DNA from: Owenia fusiformis
Lineage: Eukaryota; Annelida; Polychaeta; Sabellida; Oweniidae
Direction: 5' to 3'
Length of the DNA: 64,000 nucleotides
Assembly (NCBI GenBank): GCA_903813345.2
Contig: CAIIXF020000003.1
Coordinates: 29,093,248-29,157,247, forward strand
The position numbers were made by a program, and so were the translations under genes. The stretch's first letter is position 1, and every line of letters begins with the position of its first letter. The notes below the pieces were generated by a model, which saw only the letters and a list, made by a program, of their open reading frames with translations, had not been told where the DNA came from and made no database searches. This document shows, piece by piece, positions 24,846 through 38,710 of the stretch.

Positions 24846-25375
24846 GAAACTTATGGCTCTCAAACGGAGAAGTGAACAGCTGATCAATAGTGACCTTTGA
24901 AATTGAATTAAGTCGATCCGCGGCTTACTTTTGGTCTCTAACTGTGTCTTACATCAGTATCATCAATCCGTGTAAGTATTGGAGCGCTGGAGTACTTCTT
25001 TTTCGATCAAGACTTGTAAATTGTTCATCGAGTTAAAGTTTTACAGACCTATTTCCAATATGGCGGTTTGCGAGGTGCGAGATACGCAACGAACGAAATG
25101 AATTTTGAGAATTAGTTAGGTTCGGACAACCTCCGGAGATTTACGAAAATGTCCGAGCAGAAACCGCCATATTGGAATTTGGCAGTAAAACGATTCACTC
25201 GACTAACAATTACAAGTCTTGATCGAAAAAGGAGTACTCCAGCGCTCCAATACTTACACGGATTGATGATACTGATGTAAGACACAGTTAGAGACCAAAA
25301 GTAAGCCGCGGATCGACTTAATTCGATTTCAAAGGTCACGATCATTGAGCTGTCCAAATGCTCCGTGGGAAAGCT
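24846..25375. repeat. Long palindrome, arms of about 210 bp, spacer of about 90 bp
   Basis: About 24860-25066 pairs with 25158-25365. Matching blocks include aagtcgatccgcggcttact against its complement at about 25302-25320, and gtattggagcgctggagtac against its complement near 25232-25252. High arm identity points to a recent foldback insertion or inverted duplication. Confidence 0.85.
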
Positions 25376-26558
25376 ATTATATCAAAATCCAAATAGCTTT
25401 CGCAGGAAGTAAGATGGTACTATACACCAGTCTTTCAATGTTTGATTTTCAATATTACTAAACAGCATGATAAATTAATAAATAAGATAAATAACAGTAT
25501 TTCCTGTATGGATAATTGAATCGATAAATTAAAATAGTTATAAATAAATACTTGTACCGTACTTTAACAAATCGTGAATAAAATATGTAAATATGATACG
25601 ATACATGCTGTCGGATACTATAGCAACGTTCGATAACGCCACGTGACATACAAAATATGGTTTCTGTCAAAGGCTGTTTCGGGATAAATTAAATAAATAC
25701 ACAAAACATTCAAAATAAATACATAAATTATTATGATACAGCACACATACATGAACAGGTAATATACCTTAATAAGTTATTCAAAATAAATATACCACAC
25801 TAAGCGATTCATTCAACGCCAGCGAAATCTCAGATTTGAGAATTCATCATTGCACGATTCCGGCCTACAAGCACCCACAACTGTTCCACTCTATACAGGT
25901 TAAATAAATATCAACTAACTATATATACAAAAATATTAACATACACATTTAAAAAGTATTGTCTTACTTTTTACAAAACAGTATGAAAGATTTAAATATT
26001 AATTCAAATAATCAATTAATGTCTCGCCTTAAAGCGACCTTTAAATAATTTAATACAATAACTATTTTTACCGCGTACATATTTTTAAATTACTTATAAA
26101 ATGTCATTTTAAGTGGACACATGTTTTCAAATATTAATATATAAATACTTAATTGGTTACTCCATAGCAACGTTTTATAAATAACAATAATTATGATTTT
26201 GACAATTTAAATTGTACACTACACCCATAATGAGATAAAAAGAGAGATCAACTTGAAAAAAACTTTTTACACCGGAGTATTTGTTCCCAATTCCACGTCA
26301 ACTCAGTCAACGCGTGTTTTACAGACTTCCCTTATTTGGCACTTTTGTATCAGCACATAGTCAGCAGTACTTGTTCCATATTTGGCACATTTGTATTTGT
26401 TCAACAGCCTGAGATTACGCTTGTTTCGTCCAGTGCCTAGATTTAAATTTTATAGTCCTGTGACCTAACACAGGTCACAATTACTAATGGAAATGTTGTT
26501 TCTTCAAAAAAGTCAGGAATGAACAACATTTGGAATTTGTTATGATATAACGTTTTGA
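25376..26558. other. Probable 3' flank and UTR of the Scratch-like gene
   Basis: Very AT-rich, with many aaataaat words on the plus strand. The 3' UTR of the minus-strand Scratch-like gene must begin at 26558 and run leftward. I could not fix a poly(A) site. Confidence 0.4.
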
Positions 26559-29500
26559 TTATTGTCGATGTTGGCGAAGTCCCCTCATACACGACGATTC
26601 TTCATGTTTGTAAAGATAACTTTTCAGCGCAAACGCCTTGCCACACCTCCCACAAACAAAGGGTTTTGCGGAAGAGTGAGTTTGAATGTGCGCACGCAGG
26701 TTTGATTTGTCGGCAAATGCTTTTCCACATTTTGCACATTTGAATGGTTTCTCTCCAGTATGTGTGCGAAGATGGCCCTGTAACAGCCACGGTCTCGAGA
26801 ATTTCTTTCCACACACGGAACACTCACAACCTTGATTGTGCGTGCGCACATGCATACTGTACGCTGGCATTGACACGTAAACCTTCTCACAATGGGGACA
26901 TTTTCTGGCCTTTTTGTCGGTTACACTGCGATGGGTTTGTCGATGTCGTGCTAAGTTAGATGGGGTGCTATAGCTGCGGCCACATTCGACACATTCAAAT
27001 TCGTCCCCACTGCAACTTCCATCACTGAGAGATGCCCGGATGTTGTCGGTCATAGATGCCCGAATGTTCTCCGTGCTGAGGGACTGATCATATTCAGCAA
27101 GTGTAATACTAGGTGGTTTCACGATTGGACCACTCTGTATGAGCATAAGAAGATTTGGATTCTCGTAACTAGGTGAAGAATGGATGACTGATGGGCGCGG
27201 TGAAGGGACCGATTCAACAGCTGATTCTTCGCCGTCGCTCCGTTTAGCAATCTCGGATTCAGACATCTCACATTCCACATTTCGTGATAAGTCGTGTTGG
27301 GTTTCAAACACTTCATGGAATCTATCGAAGACAGGAGATAAGGGAGAGAGATCCGGACAGGCATCTGAAAGACATGAGAGAATAAATTGAGCGAGATAAT
27401 ACATTTAAGCGCCCCAATTTGTTTCATTAAACGAGCCAAACTGATATATGTGCTCATCATGGACAATTAGAAACTTACAAGCGAAAGCTGTTAATTGTGT
27501 CTTCTCTTGATTAATCATATTGATGCGTGATCATTTAAACAGAATAAACTTTAGCTTCATCCTGGCATATTGTTATCTAGTCATAATTCAGTCAACCTTA
27601 AGTTCTATAAACACATTAAGACACATATATATTGTGATGTTAGGCCCGTAGCCAGGATTTGCCAAGGGGGGGGGTTCAGTTTTCAAAAATTTCCAGGGGG
27701 GTTCACATTTGACAATTTTGGCCCAAATTTGGCTAAAATCACTTGAAAAGTGCTCAAAATGGTGAAAAACTGCATGATTTAGAAAGAACTTTTGGCCAGG
27801 GGGGGGGGGGTTCGCCCGAACCCTGCGAACCCCCCTTCTGGCTACGGGCCTGGATGTACATACATGTGTGTATCTAGTGTGTATTGTCTTCGAAATTGAC
27901 ATGATAGGCTAACGGGGCAATATAAAGACCCGGGTATAAAGATGACCTGTATCAAGTAATAGCATGGTTTAATTTGACTAAATGACAATAATCACAAGAA
28001 GTGTTGTGATTAAAACCATGACCATGATTTGAGAGGCTAGCTATGAGACAGGCGAGGCAAACGCCTCACCAAAACTTCACAGAAAAATATTTTTAGACTG
28101 AATCAGTGAAAATCATGTCACAGAAAACATCCTTTTTGACTTAACCAAAATAATTTTGTCTCGCCTTTTTTGGTTTTTGAATCTTGTCCCCTGATGACAT
28201 GAAAATCTCCAACCATCGACCAATTATTACTTTATCAGTGTCACTAATCACTTTTCATTAATCCAAACCACTCCACGGCTAATATGTTCAGCGTCTGGTA
28301 TAGCTTGCTGTTATGTTTATTCTAGTAAGACAGGTGTCTTGATGTGTTTACCATAAACCCTTTCAAAAGTCATATTATCCCAACATCCTTTGAGAATAAA
28401 GTAATTTTTTGCAGCTTTGACTATGTAAGTTGAAACGAGAGATGGACTGTGTTATCTATAGTTAAAGACAGCGACCAATGGTGTCAGAAAGTAAGTCACG
28501 TGTCATGTCCAACTTCTATATTTGGCAATACACGTAACGGGACACCTTTGGATAAGGCACATTTGTCACTTACTGTAAACTGCAACGCACGGAAGTAATC
28601 ATGCAAGTAATCATGGACAGAGAAGTTTGTTTAAAGAAATAAAAATGAGCTATTGGATTTTTAATAGTTTTAGATACTGGCTGCCTTGCTACCTGCTATG
28701 ATTTACTTTGTCAAGGATGTACTTTCGCCCTGCTTCGCTTTATCTTTTTTATATACTTTCAAATAAAACATATTCGGCTACAACGTACGAAAGTGAAAAA
28801 GAAAACATGGACAGAGAAAGTTGTTGAAATAAATGAAGCTGGGTTCTTATAAACATGTTAGGCTAAGCGATTGGGCGCCATAACAACGAGGTTGCGAGTT
28901 CGAGACGCGTGTGCTCTTTGTGTTTATTCATTAAATAGCTTTCAATAATGTTTAGATTGCCTGACTATGTCTACCGACCTTATTATGTCTTACTTTGTCA
29001 TGCATTTCGTTCTGCTTGGTTTTTTTCGATTAGTCTTGTATTTTTCTGTATAGTTTTTAATAAAATATGTTCTGTATATAATGCGTATGATATAGCTAAG
29101 AAAGAACTCGATTAAACATTACATTGATAGATGCATATTCTTATTCAAACAAAAAATGAATATTACAATGGTTGATAAAGTTGAAATCTATATATAAGGC
29201 CACAACCAATGCGTATCGTTCCACCAAGACTGCATCAGCCACAGACACCAAGTCGAAATTAAACCCCTTTAGTTTTTTGCCTAAGCCATCTTCATCTGAC
29301 ATATTAGTGGGACCAGATGCTAGTATATCTCTGCTAAAGAAGCCATCTGGTTTCAGAAGTCCTACGTTTTTTCCAAGTTAATAGGCTTACTGGGGTCAGA
29401 GGTCTCACACAGATACTATTTCTACTCCCATAAATTTACTACAAAGTGTGCGTATTTTCATCTAAGTTGTTTTTTAGAAACAACTGTTGCAGTCGAGAGT

Positions 29501-32500
29501 TGTCAATATCTTACTAGAAATAGGCTGCAATCTTTCATCATCAGTTTTTGAATGATTATCGAGTCAGGCATGTACTCTTATTGGGAATGGGTCTTCTTGT
29601 ACCATATTTAAACTCTTACAACTTATGATGTCGCTGGTGTCATAAGTGTATCCACTGTCCACACATTTTGTGTTGAAAATTACAGTAGCAAAATTGAATG
29701 AAATTATTGACTTTTTGAATCTCTTATAGTTTATGTTTTTGAGGCGATTGCCCCCCCCCCATGATGAAGAACATAATCCCTTCTTTGTCATCTTCAATCC
29801 CAAAACTACCCATTTCGATATAAAACGATTTGCGATTTCAAATTGAAGGATACTCTGTAAGGCGAATGTCTAATGGAGATAAGGTATATGATCCAAGAGT
29901 GCATATTTTTTATAAAGGGTCATAAAATAAGATATTGGATACTAGTATTTTCCGATATACCCCACCCCTCCCTTAAAAACTTGAACAAGAACCGGAGAGT
30001 ACGTAGCAATTCAGCTAAACAAAACGTAACTTTGATTGCTTAAGAAATCTGTTGCTAATCTTTAAAAGTACTGGAGCACTATCTTCCGATAAACATTTCC
30101 ACCTAGATGGGATCATCAGCTTTGTACAGGTAAGAAATACCATCTTAGTGTGCGTGGCTGAAACAACCTGTTGGCGATTCTCCTCGAAACCACATCCGTA
30201 AACTCATCAGTAACATGCTACGTAGTATAACATATACCTCAAAATCTTGAATCTTATATCGTACTTCTTATCTTGAAACAAGTGCATTTCGGCATTCAAA
30301 AATGAACGCCCAAACTTTTTCATTCGACTTCTCATTCGGGAGGCAATCTTTTTATCCGTGATCAAGCCATACTTTGATTTTTCTTTCGGTAGACATTTTG
30401 GAATCCTGGGCTAGTATGGCGATGATGTGGTTCATAATACATACATACATCATACCCTGGGAACATATATAAAAAATCTAGTCTGAGTCTACTAAGAAAA
30501 ATGATCTTTTTAGGGGACATATGCAGACTCGATTTTTATTCATGTTCCCAGACCTATGATACGGTTATTACATGAAAGATGCTTGTAAAATCAAAACGTA
30601 AATATGTGAACCATTCACCAAGAGTAGACAAGTGCTTACACAGTTAAGTGGTCTTTAATATCGTGAGAATAATCAAAGAAATAGAATTATGAAGTTTTAT
30701 ACTCGATCTTTTGATGGTCAAACTTAAAATTGTTCCTGTTCAATAGACCATCTCCAGAAACGCAAAAATGAATTTCAAGAGTACTTATTAATTAATATAA
30801 GTGCCTCGATTATAACACAAATAGGAATTGGGCCAGAACCAGAACCCTACATTTCCCAACTACTCGTGAATGGAAAGACAGGCGTTTCTTTATGTCATTA
30901 TTAGACATGCCTAACGAGCATTCTAGCCCTGTTCGTAGCAGATAAGCTCCGTGTAAGAAGCTACACTGTGACCCAGGATTACGCAAAAGCAATGACCTTT
31001 ATCTTAACATATTTATTTTTACGTTGAATTGATACGAGAGAAGCATTTACGATGAAAAATACCAAAGATGAGGCGTCTGTTTTTAGAATCTTAAGTGTGT
31101 AGAGTAGAGTGGGCAACATATCGACGGTAATAAACAATATTACAACTGTAGTAGCGTAACTACTATCTCTCACGTCTATAAAGTTGCTCCTCCAGAACAC
31201 TTCAACGCGCAGATCGTAATAGTACAAGGCAGCTGGAATTCGTGTAACAAGAACAGACAATGAAATTAAGTAAATACCCTTTAAGGTAGAGGCGCAGAAG
31301 TTTGGTAACTGAACGAAAAATAACGATGATCAAGTCATCGTTTTTGCACGGTTTGATCAGGCTTGTAAATGCAATATTCGTTTAAACGTAAAAATGATGC
31401 AGTTACAAAAAACTGAAAATTCCCATTTACCAGCAAAAGATATGAGGTTCTTTGGAATAACTGGGACTTGTAAATCAAGATGCCAAAATTGGTTTGGTTC
31501 GATCCATTCACTTTGAAACAGAGGCTGGAAAAGTTAACATTTTTGTACTTGAATGAATAATAGTGAGGTCAGTTTAGCCAATGTATCTACCTATGATAAC
31601 CCAGAGTAGTCAATATCCATCAATTATAACCTGTGCTAGATAAATAGTTTACCATGTTCTCAACTCAGTAGTAGTAAGTAGTAAGAGAAAAGTGGTTTCT
31701 GGCTCAGTGTTTACACAACATGTCCACCTTAATGAATCAAGTTATGTCATCACAGGGAACCTAGAAGTGAAGATGTTATGACTGCCTTTGGTGAATCACG
31801 TTATGTCAGCAGAGGCATCATCTCTAGAGGTGTAGATGTTATGACTAAAAGGCGATGATACAACTGATGATATCTTACTAATGCAAGATCGGGGTTTTCT
31901 TTCAGATCTAATGTTACGTTGGCTTTAAGCCATGATTCAGCTGTGAGATAATGCAGGAGTTATGAGCCAGATTTTGAAGTTTGATGAAATATACCTGGCT
32001 GAGTAAACACTTAATGGAATAACATGTAAATCAATGACGTAAACCACTTCCTTCATTGACTGGAGCTTCATAACGGTATCCCTATATACAGATCTTGAGA
32101 TAATTCAGCTTATATAACTCCTCACTTTTGTTGGTCTATGGAACTGAAACCACACCTTGTACCTATACACGCTTGTCATTATGGTCAAAGCCTCAAGCCC
32201 TTATAACCCCCCTCACCTCTGTAAACAAGACTAAACCCCTTACGTGATCCTTGAGCCCATTCGCAAATCGATGACGCAAATCAGTTCTTTCAGTGACATG
32301 GATATCATAAGGGTCCAATAGATTCCGAGAAAATCCAGATTCGTGAAAGTTGATTCGCATATAAATCTGAAAACTACGTCAATGTAGTCTATTTTTGCCA
32401 TACCTTTTTGTTATTTGTAAAAATAATTCTTTCAAAGTTACCTTTTCGATAGATCAATGATCAGACCTTTAATGGATACCCTCGTTTTATTTGGAAAAAT

Positions 32501-35500
32501 TAAAAGTGAAGTTCGATGAATTGGAAAGGAAGCCTTCAGAAGACGCCGAGAACAGTCTTAGATGTCATCTGTGGTGAAAACTCCCTTGCTAGTTGCATCT
32601 GAATTTTACAATATTCCAGGAACTCAAATTTCTGTAATTGATCATCGCAAGACACAAAAATACGTTTCCTGATATGATCAACATAGATAGAAACACATGG
32701 AAAGTTTTTGATTATTTCTTTAACGGTAAAAGCACATACAACAACCCGAAGTCGCCCCTAGATTAACACCGTGCGTGTGACAACTGTCAAAATATCAGTA
32801 ATCACTGGAGATGAAATTGTACCCTGAGTCAACATATTGATATCATTCCTGTATCAGAATTTGTGGTTTTAGAAAAATCGAACATAAAATCGGCCCTAGT
32901 TACCCCAGGGGGTAACCAAACACAAACTTCTTAGATAAACATTTGTATACAGGAAGATTAGTTGTCCTCCGTGTCTACAGCAACTGAAGTTTATGTCTGT
33001 TGCAGTATCACAGGCAATATTGTGATGAGTTGGCCAAAACATCCCCGCATACTAGAATAGTAGTATCGTTACAATTAGAAACATTCCTTTTTATCTATCG
33101 ATATGTTTAATACGTTCTGCTCTTTACCATTATGACATTCACTGAACTAATATTACTTTCTGTCAATCAAATTTTTACAAATGCATAGACTGAATCCCGT
33201 ACATGCCGTAACAAATCACCAGGTATCTTTACATGCACACAGCATATACGAAAATCAACGTTTAAGTCTCCAAAAAAATATTTATATGAAGACATGAAAG
33301 ATTGGGACAAAATTTTTGAACACCACCACGCAGAACAAAGCTTTGACCCACCAGGAAACATATCTGTATGCACCATGCTCGTACATTTTTTTGTATATAT
33401 TTACATCTGATATAGGATTGACTACTATGATGAGGAAACCCAACGATGATGGCACCATACAAGAAGCTTATCTGCAAGATAGGATTTTCAACCCAGATAG
33501 GCAGATGAGTAAATACCTGAAGCGAGTAACGCTCCCAGACACCGCTGGTGCACACAGGTGAGACAGGTGTCCAACGACAACTTGAAAAAACGATGATTAA
33601 TGTTTAACAAGACGAACATACCAGGAGAAATATCTGTGGTTATTCTGGTGATGGAAGACCCTGGGTTTCTTGTAGATTATCCAGGTCTAGTTGAATCAGA
33701 GACATACTGTTTTATAGCAAACTACAGAATGTAGGTCAACTTAACGCTTCCATCGGGTCCTTTAACAATAAGAACTTTTATCTGAAAGACCCCGAAACGA
33801 GGCCCTTTAAACTTATAGCTATAGTCTTCATCTTTTAATTACAGTATTACAAATAGAGTGGGGAGGAAAATATGTGCAAGATGCAAACAGGTTCCACCAT
33901 TTTGATTAAAAACAGGGTTATAAAAAGTTAAATCAACATTGTGTTTGGGTGAAAGAGGGTTAATCATCAACTACCTGATTGACTCAACAAACCATCTGTT
34001 TCAAAGACTACCTCGAGTCTACATTCATCATCACCGCAGAGTCTCATGTTTCCTGTAAAAAAACATAACACAAAGCAAAGGAAAATTTCAGCACACGCTC
34101 AGCCGGATGTAAGGTCATAGGGTAACATATGTGTTTTAGGTTTGAACTGTCAGTAAGAGTTTTGCGTCAGTGGTGAGAGAGTGAAAGAGGATTTTCAATC
34201 AAGGTTGTCATGGCTACCGTTATAATTACAGCAACCTGGTCCCATATCCATGCAAACTTGAGTTCTGTATGCTTTTGACAGGAATATCGGACGGCTGGAT
34301 CCATTTTATTGTATAATATGTATGGGAAATTAATGGATGTTTTTGTTTAACAGTGATTGTGTCATTATTTTGACATGCACACGACCATGTGACCTCAAGA
34401 AAGAATGGCACACCATGCCATCAGTAAATCGCCATCATAATTTGACAAATTGTAACTTATGCCCCCTCTTCTTTGAACCATTTTATTTTTTCACCGCACT
34501 ACACATTTATCTTAAGAATCTGCCTATCAACATATTAAGTCAAAAACAGACGAGTTTTTAGCTACTTGAAGAGAACACGTCTGGTCTTCTGCCGATCAGT
34601 CTGGGCTTAATTAAAAACCAGTCCCACGGATAGGACATCCGGGTATTGCCACTTTCATCTGTCAACAAGTAGTTATGTATTCCCACTTTACGACATCGTC
34701 TTGCCCCAGTGCTAGAAACACTTACCAGGGAAGATCCCAAATTGTGTGTGGCTTTTCAAAATGTCGAGTGGAACATAATTGCTTATATCTAAAATTTCAC
34801 AGATAAAAGCATAAGCCAAATGATGTGGCACCAATGCGAACTTTCAAGTGCCTATGTCCTCATATTTTGATAAAGAATTTTTCAGATTAGCTTTATAGAG
34901 GAATATGTCGCGATTGTGCTTCTGGCTTGTACCTTAAAATGGTATAATCATCGAAAATATTTGCTGCATACGAAAAGCATACTGCACATCATATGTGATG
35001 GTATGTTACAAGGCAGAACAAGGGAAAACACTTTTAAAAAGGTTAATTTGAATTTTTGAATTTATAATATCAATAATGCTATCATATTTTACAATTGAGA
35101 AACAAACGAAGCGGTGACATTGGTTAAAAGGTGAAAGATAGTGATAAACTAGAACATCAAGGTCTCTGGAACTTGGTCACACTCTTGATTATTCCCGTGA
35201 GAATCAAAACTCCACCACTGTGAAATATTTTGTATGGGCACATTCAGGGATGGTCAATTTCAGGTCATCAGTGCCATCAGCTGCTGCGTCTGAATCAGTT
35301 TGTTTTGAAATGAAACACATATCAACCTCGGTAGTTTGGATGATACCAGGTATAAGGACAAACTACTGATAGAGTAGCCTGGTGAACAGCTCAATCGGCC
35401 TGTAGAAGAGGTAACACGCATCAGCAAGCTATCGCAAACACATCACACACTGCAAGCATTTTGGGCGATTATGTCCCATCATCAATTTTGTGCGACTGCA

Positions 35501-38201
35501 ACGGGTCAGATTCTCCGAGTTAGTGAGTGACTGTGATAGCTTGATGAATGGGGCATCGGGACTATAAGTTTCTCTCTTCAATTTGACCTTTTATTTGTTT
35601 CGGTAAGTATTATAGATATCAAGAATATGAAATGTTGATTTTTGGAATTTTTGTCATAAAGCAATGTTGTAAATGTGGAGGACATCTTGGAACCAATTCA
35701 ATTTTTCAGTTACCATACCCAAAACCATCCAACCCTGGTGCTTCATATTATCAGTATTCTTTAAACAACAACAATTCCAACACTTTAGTTTCTCATATTA
35801 ACGAAACGATAAGCAATATTTCCCCAAAGTACATATTTCTTTTTCAAATGTCCCACCTAAATCTCGACGATTTGTATCTACCCCCCCCCCCCCTTATCTT
35901 GCTATGTAAGCTTGATAGGATCCAAGCAGAGAATTTAAGTGGTGCGGATGTTGTCCTAGAACTTGGAGTGACACGAGATGAACTTAGCTGGAAGAGATAA
36001 TCCGATAATCCCAGATTATCCGCCCCATGCCCACTGTGCTCCCTGACTGGAATAATTATCTCCAATCACACGTAATCATAATCACGATCGTCATCACCAT
36101 TGGTGTACCCTTTGAATAAAATGACACGTTTGGGACAAGTATCATTTTACATTAAGCCATTGTGTTGGTTCCCTTATGGTTTCTCAAACTCAAGTTAGGG
36201 AATAGGGGACCAGAATTCCCATGGGCCATAGTTGACAGAAGACTTAATTAGGGTGATAGATAGAGAATGTCGGGAGTTGAGATACTTGTAGGACCTCAAG
36301 ATTCAATTTTCACTTGTTTTTAGATCGATGCAAGATGAACAAATTGCGAATTTCGAAAATCGGAACCTCGTTTAAATCAACAGTCCCAAGAAAATATTCA
36401 ATATGAATGAAGATATTCTTTCTGAATGTAAGCCTGATAATGGTATTTTTGTGTGTTTGCATCAGACTGATAACACAATTAACAGATTCAATGAAAGTAT
36501 ATTGTTCCATACAGTATAGGAATGCTAGGCAAGCGTCCCTTTAATGAGTAGATTATTCGGGTAGCGCATATAGACTGAGTTATATCATTTTCAATAGAGT
36601 TTGCTTTTAAAACAGAGTTTTATACTTAAATGTACTAGGCTCTAACTTTCAGAGCAGACTGATTATGACCACATCTTTTTATGTTTTATCTAAAAATCAT
36701 GTCAAATTAAACAATGAAGACCTCGGTAATCTGCTAACAGAGAATTTGATGATGTTGTGAAATATGATGCGTTCCCACTTTGCCACAGGGGTCCAAGTTT
36801 CTCTACAAACTCAGTGAAAAACAATGACATATTTTTTAATAAACTGTCACATTCTAAATCGATCGATCACGCTCACTGCACAAATCCAAGATATGGTGCT
36901 CTACCAACAGAGATTTTTAATCTTTTAAATTCCAGCACAGACCAACATCATCATATTATCATGACATCCCAGGGTTGGAGTTGAAACCCAATACTATAAG
37001 TAAGTTAGTGGTTTTATCCCACTAGTGTGTTACCTTGGCTACCATGTCACTCAATGTTTAATTAATTGACTTATCAAGAGCTTCTGTCAGAATTTCATCT
37101 CTTTATGATCATATGGTCAGACAACCACCTCAGCCTCACCAAAAATGGCAAAACTATAGGGAACCAAAACACATCGGTAAAAATATCGATGACACCGTAG
37201 TACTAGGTGTAGTATTTTGATAGAGTGTATATACGATTATGAGATAATATTTCATACTATGACAATGGAACAACTATACTTATATAATTGGCAACTATTT
37301 GATAACTATTTGGTCTTATCCTTACGTTTAAACATTCTCATTTGTTTTTTCATCATTTTGAACTGTCGAATCAATAGGAATATAAGCAGGCATTGACCCT
37401 TTTACACGAGTATAAGGAACTTATCCATTTCAGTGTTTTTGTTGTTTTATTTAATTAATTGATATATTCTGGTTTAATTGTGGAGTGTATCGAATTCATC
37501 ACAAGGGGACAACCCCAATGTTCATTGTTCAAATGCAATAACCAAGTTTGGAGAAGAAATGTTGTCAGCTGTCATTAGTGTTCGCAGCCAGATACCCGTG
37601 AAGTACAATGTAGCATTCCAAAATGATCAAATTCTCATAGAAATCAAAGCATTTTCACATGTTAATCTGTCAAAGTTCAGTTTTAGGAGACTTTGTAAAA
37701 TCGAATTACGTATACGTAGTATTTCATGGAATTCCAAGATAAGTCTAAATGTATTATGAAGGTCACCTCGTGTCTTCTGGAGAAGTAAGACACGTTGCAA
37801 AATAGATAGAATATTGAAGCAATGCGTATCTGGATGCAACGATAGCAATTTTAGAATAATTGTTTCAAAAAGACAAACAGTTTATTACACGAACTTATAT
37901 TGGCACAATTGGAATACATCATGTTCATTTATTTATATTCAAATTGGTGTAATGCCTGAATGCCGCCTATGTTGAGAAAAAACCAGACCGTAATTGCGCG
38001 CTGCCTTCAAAGAACAACAACTTGTTTGCCTATCAAAACCAAGATGGATTCAATGAAGAGGTCAAGATTTCTACAGTCTTCTCTAGTTGATTCAAAGAAA
38101 TCAATGGACTTACCTTTAATATATTCTGCCTCTTCAAAACCGAAATCATCTGCATAGCTTGTCTTGTATCGTTTGTGCGTTAGGAGGAAAACTTTCGGCA
38201 T
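26559..38201 (-). CDS. scrt: Scratch/Snail-family C2H2 zinc-finger repressor
   Basis: Two exons: 38201-38114 (ATG; donor AAAG|GTAAGT, phase 1) and 27364-26559 (acceptor TTTCAG|AT, stop at 26561-26559), giving 297 residues. The N-terminus [13 protein letters not shown] is a SNAG-type repressor peptide. Fingers lie at about 154-174, 185-205, 211-231, 239-259 and 267-288, the last one C2HC. Family markers are YVSMPA in finger 2, [20 protein letters not shown] in finger 3, [10 protein letters not shown] in finger 4 and FALKSYL in finger 5. SMPA and ALKSYL are typical of Scratch, whereas Snail usually has SLGA and SRMSLL, so Scratch is preferred. In animals these are nuclear E-box-binding repressors in neural and mesodermal development. 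The middle (about 45-150) is Ser-rich and acidic, with a repeated NIRAS motif. The phase match across the 10.7-kb intron supports the model. Confidence 0.85.
27641..27855. mobile_element. Short inverted-repeat element with G-runs
   Basis: Starts taggcccgtagccagga and ends tctggctacgggcctgg, about 16-bp terminal inverted repeats around G-rich runs (27665-27674 and 27800-27811). About 215 bp, non-coding, inside the Scratch-like intron. Confidence 0.6.
27856..33415. other. Intron of the Scratch-like gene, no firm genes
   Basis: Mostly unrecognised AT-rich DNA. Small items: an inverted repeat 30455-30553 (ccctgggaacatatat against its partner near the right end), and a rough duplication of about 62 bp around 31730-31850 (atgaatcaagttatgtcat and gtgaatcacgttatgtcag). 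A segment at 29175-29375 is open on both strands but has no splice sites I trust. Confidence 0.5.
28858..28926 (+). repeat. Fragment of a tRNA-derived SINE
   Basis: Carries attgggcgcc, acgaggttgcgagttcgaga and cgcgtgtgct, nearly identical to the copy at 43323-43430. Only the half around the B box is clear; the A-box half is diverged or missing. Confidence 0.55.
33416..36000 (+). CDS. Possible 3' exons of an unidentified gene nested in the Scratch-like intron
   Basis: Two candidate exons agree in phase. 33416-33557 (acceptor GATATAG, donor CACAG|GTGAGA) encodes a hydrophilic peptide containing [20 protein letters not shown] and ending LPDTAGAHR. 35919-36000 (acceptor after a long C/T tract at 35881-35905) continues [20 protein letters not shown] and ends at TAA 35998-36000. 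AATAAA follows at 36115-36120. Composition is protein-like, unlike neighbouring frames, and a terminal exon with a poly(A) signal fits. I do not recognise the family. Upstream exons and a start codon were not found, so this may be the end of a longer plus-strand gene or a chance pairing. Confidence 0.4.
36115..36120 (+). promoter_or_regulatory. Candidate poly(A) signal of the nested gene
   Basis: AATAAA lies 115 nt past the TAA of the candidate terminal exon 35919-36000. Confidence 0.35.
36121..38113. other. 5' part of the Scratch-like intron, nothing recognised
   Basis: AT-rich; no exon with consistent splice sites on either strand. Confidence 0.5.
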
Positions 38202-38710
38202 TTTCGGAATGGTCTTATTGTAGTGTAATAGTGGCTAGTAACTCGTAAGGTGTGTTGTGACCCACTCTTTGCCAGCGTCTGTAAAGGTGTTCTTGAGTCA
38301 GGATGTTTTGCTAGCAGATAACGGAGCATACATAGCTGACTAGCAGCGGTTATCTGTCTGCTACTGGTATCAGGTATCACTCAGGCTTCTGGTTGAGCCC
38401 CTCCAAATCAAGTCAGGCCCAAAGTGGTCACATATTCAGTCCTTGAACAGTCTCGTTTTTTCATGTTTTACTATATTTTTACATCTAGATGTTTTGCGAT
38501 TGTAGCTTAAGTCAAATCAAGACTATTAATTGGAGGTAAATATCGACTTTTAACTTTCAAAATATAAGAATTCCACAAAAAGGTATCCTTTAATTGAATG
38601 GGCAACTGATGGCAAAAGAGAATTATGGTTAATAGGTGTTGTTCAATGTTCACACCTCTCGTTATTAATTAAGAAATTCGAGGGACATAAAAATCATTAG
38701 ACAAAATTGA
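38202..38710. other. 5' UTR or promoter region of the Scratch-like gene
   Basis: Sequence directly upstream (rightward) of the minus-strand start codon at 38201. No TATA box or other element could be assigned with confidence. Confidence 0.35.

Noticed and set aside
28858-28926. Possible tRNA gene
   Set aside because: A B-box-like word is present but no cloverleaf can be closed; similarity to 43323-43430 shows it is SINE-derived.
29172-29381. Segment open on both strands, minus strand reading [16 protein letters not shown] and onward
   Set aside because: Some protein-like character, but no convincing acceptor or donor and no family recognised; too weak to annotate.
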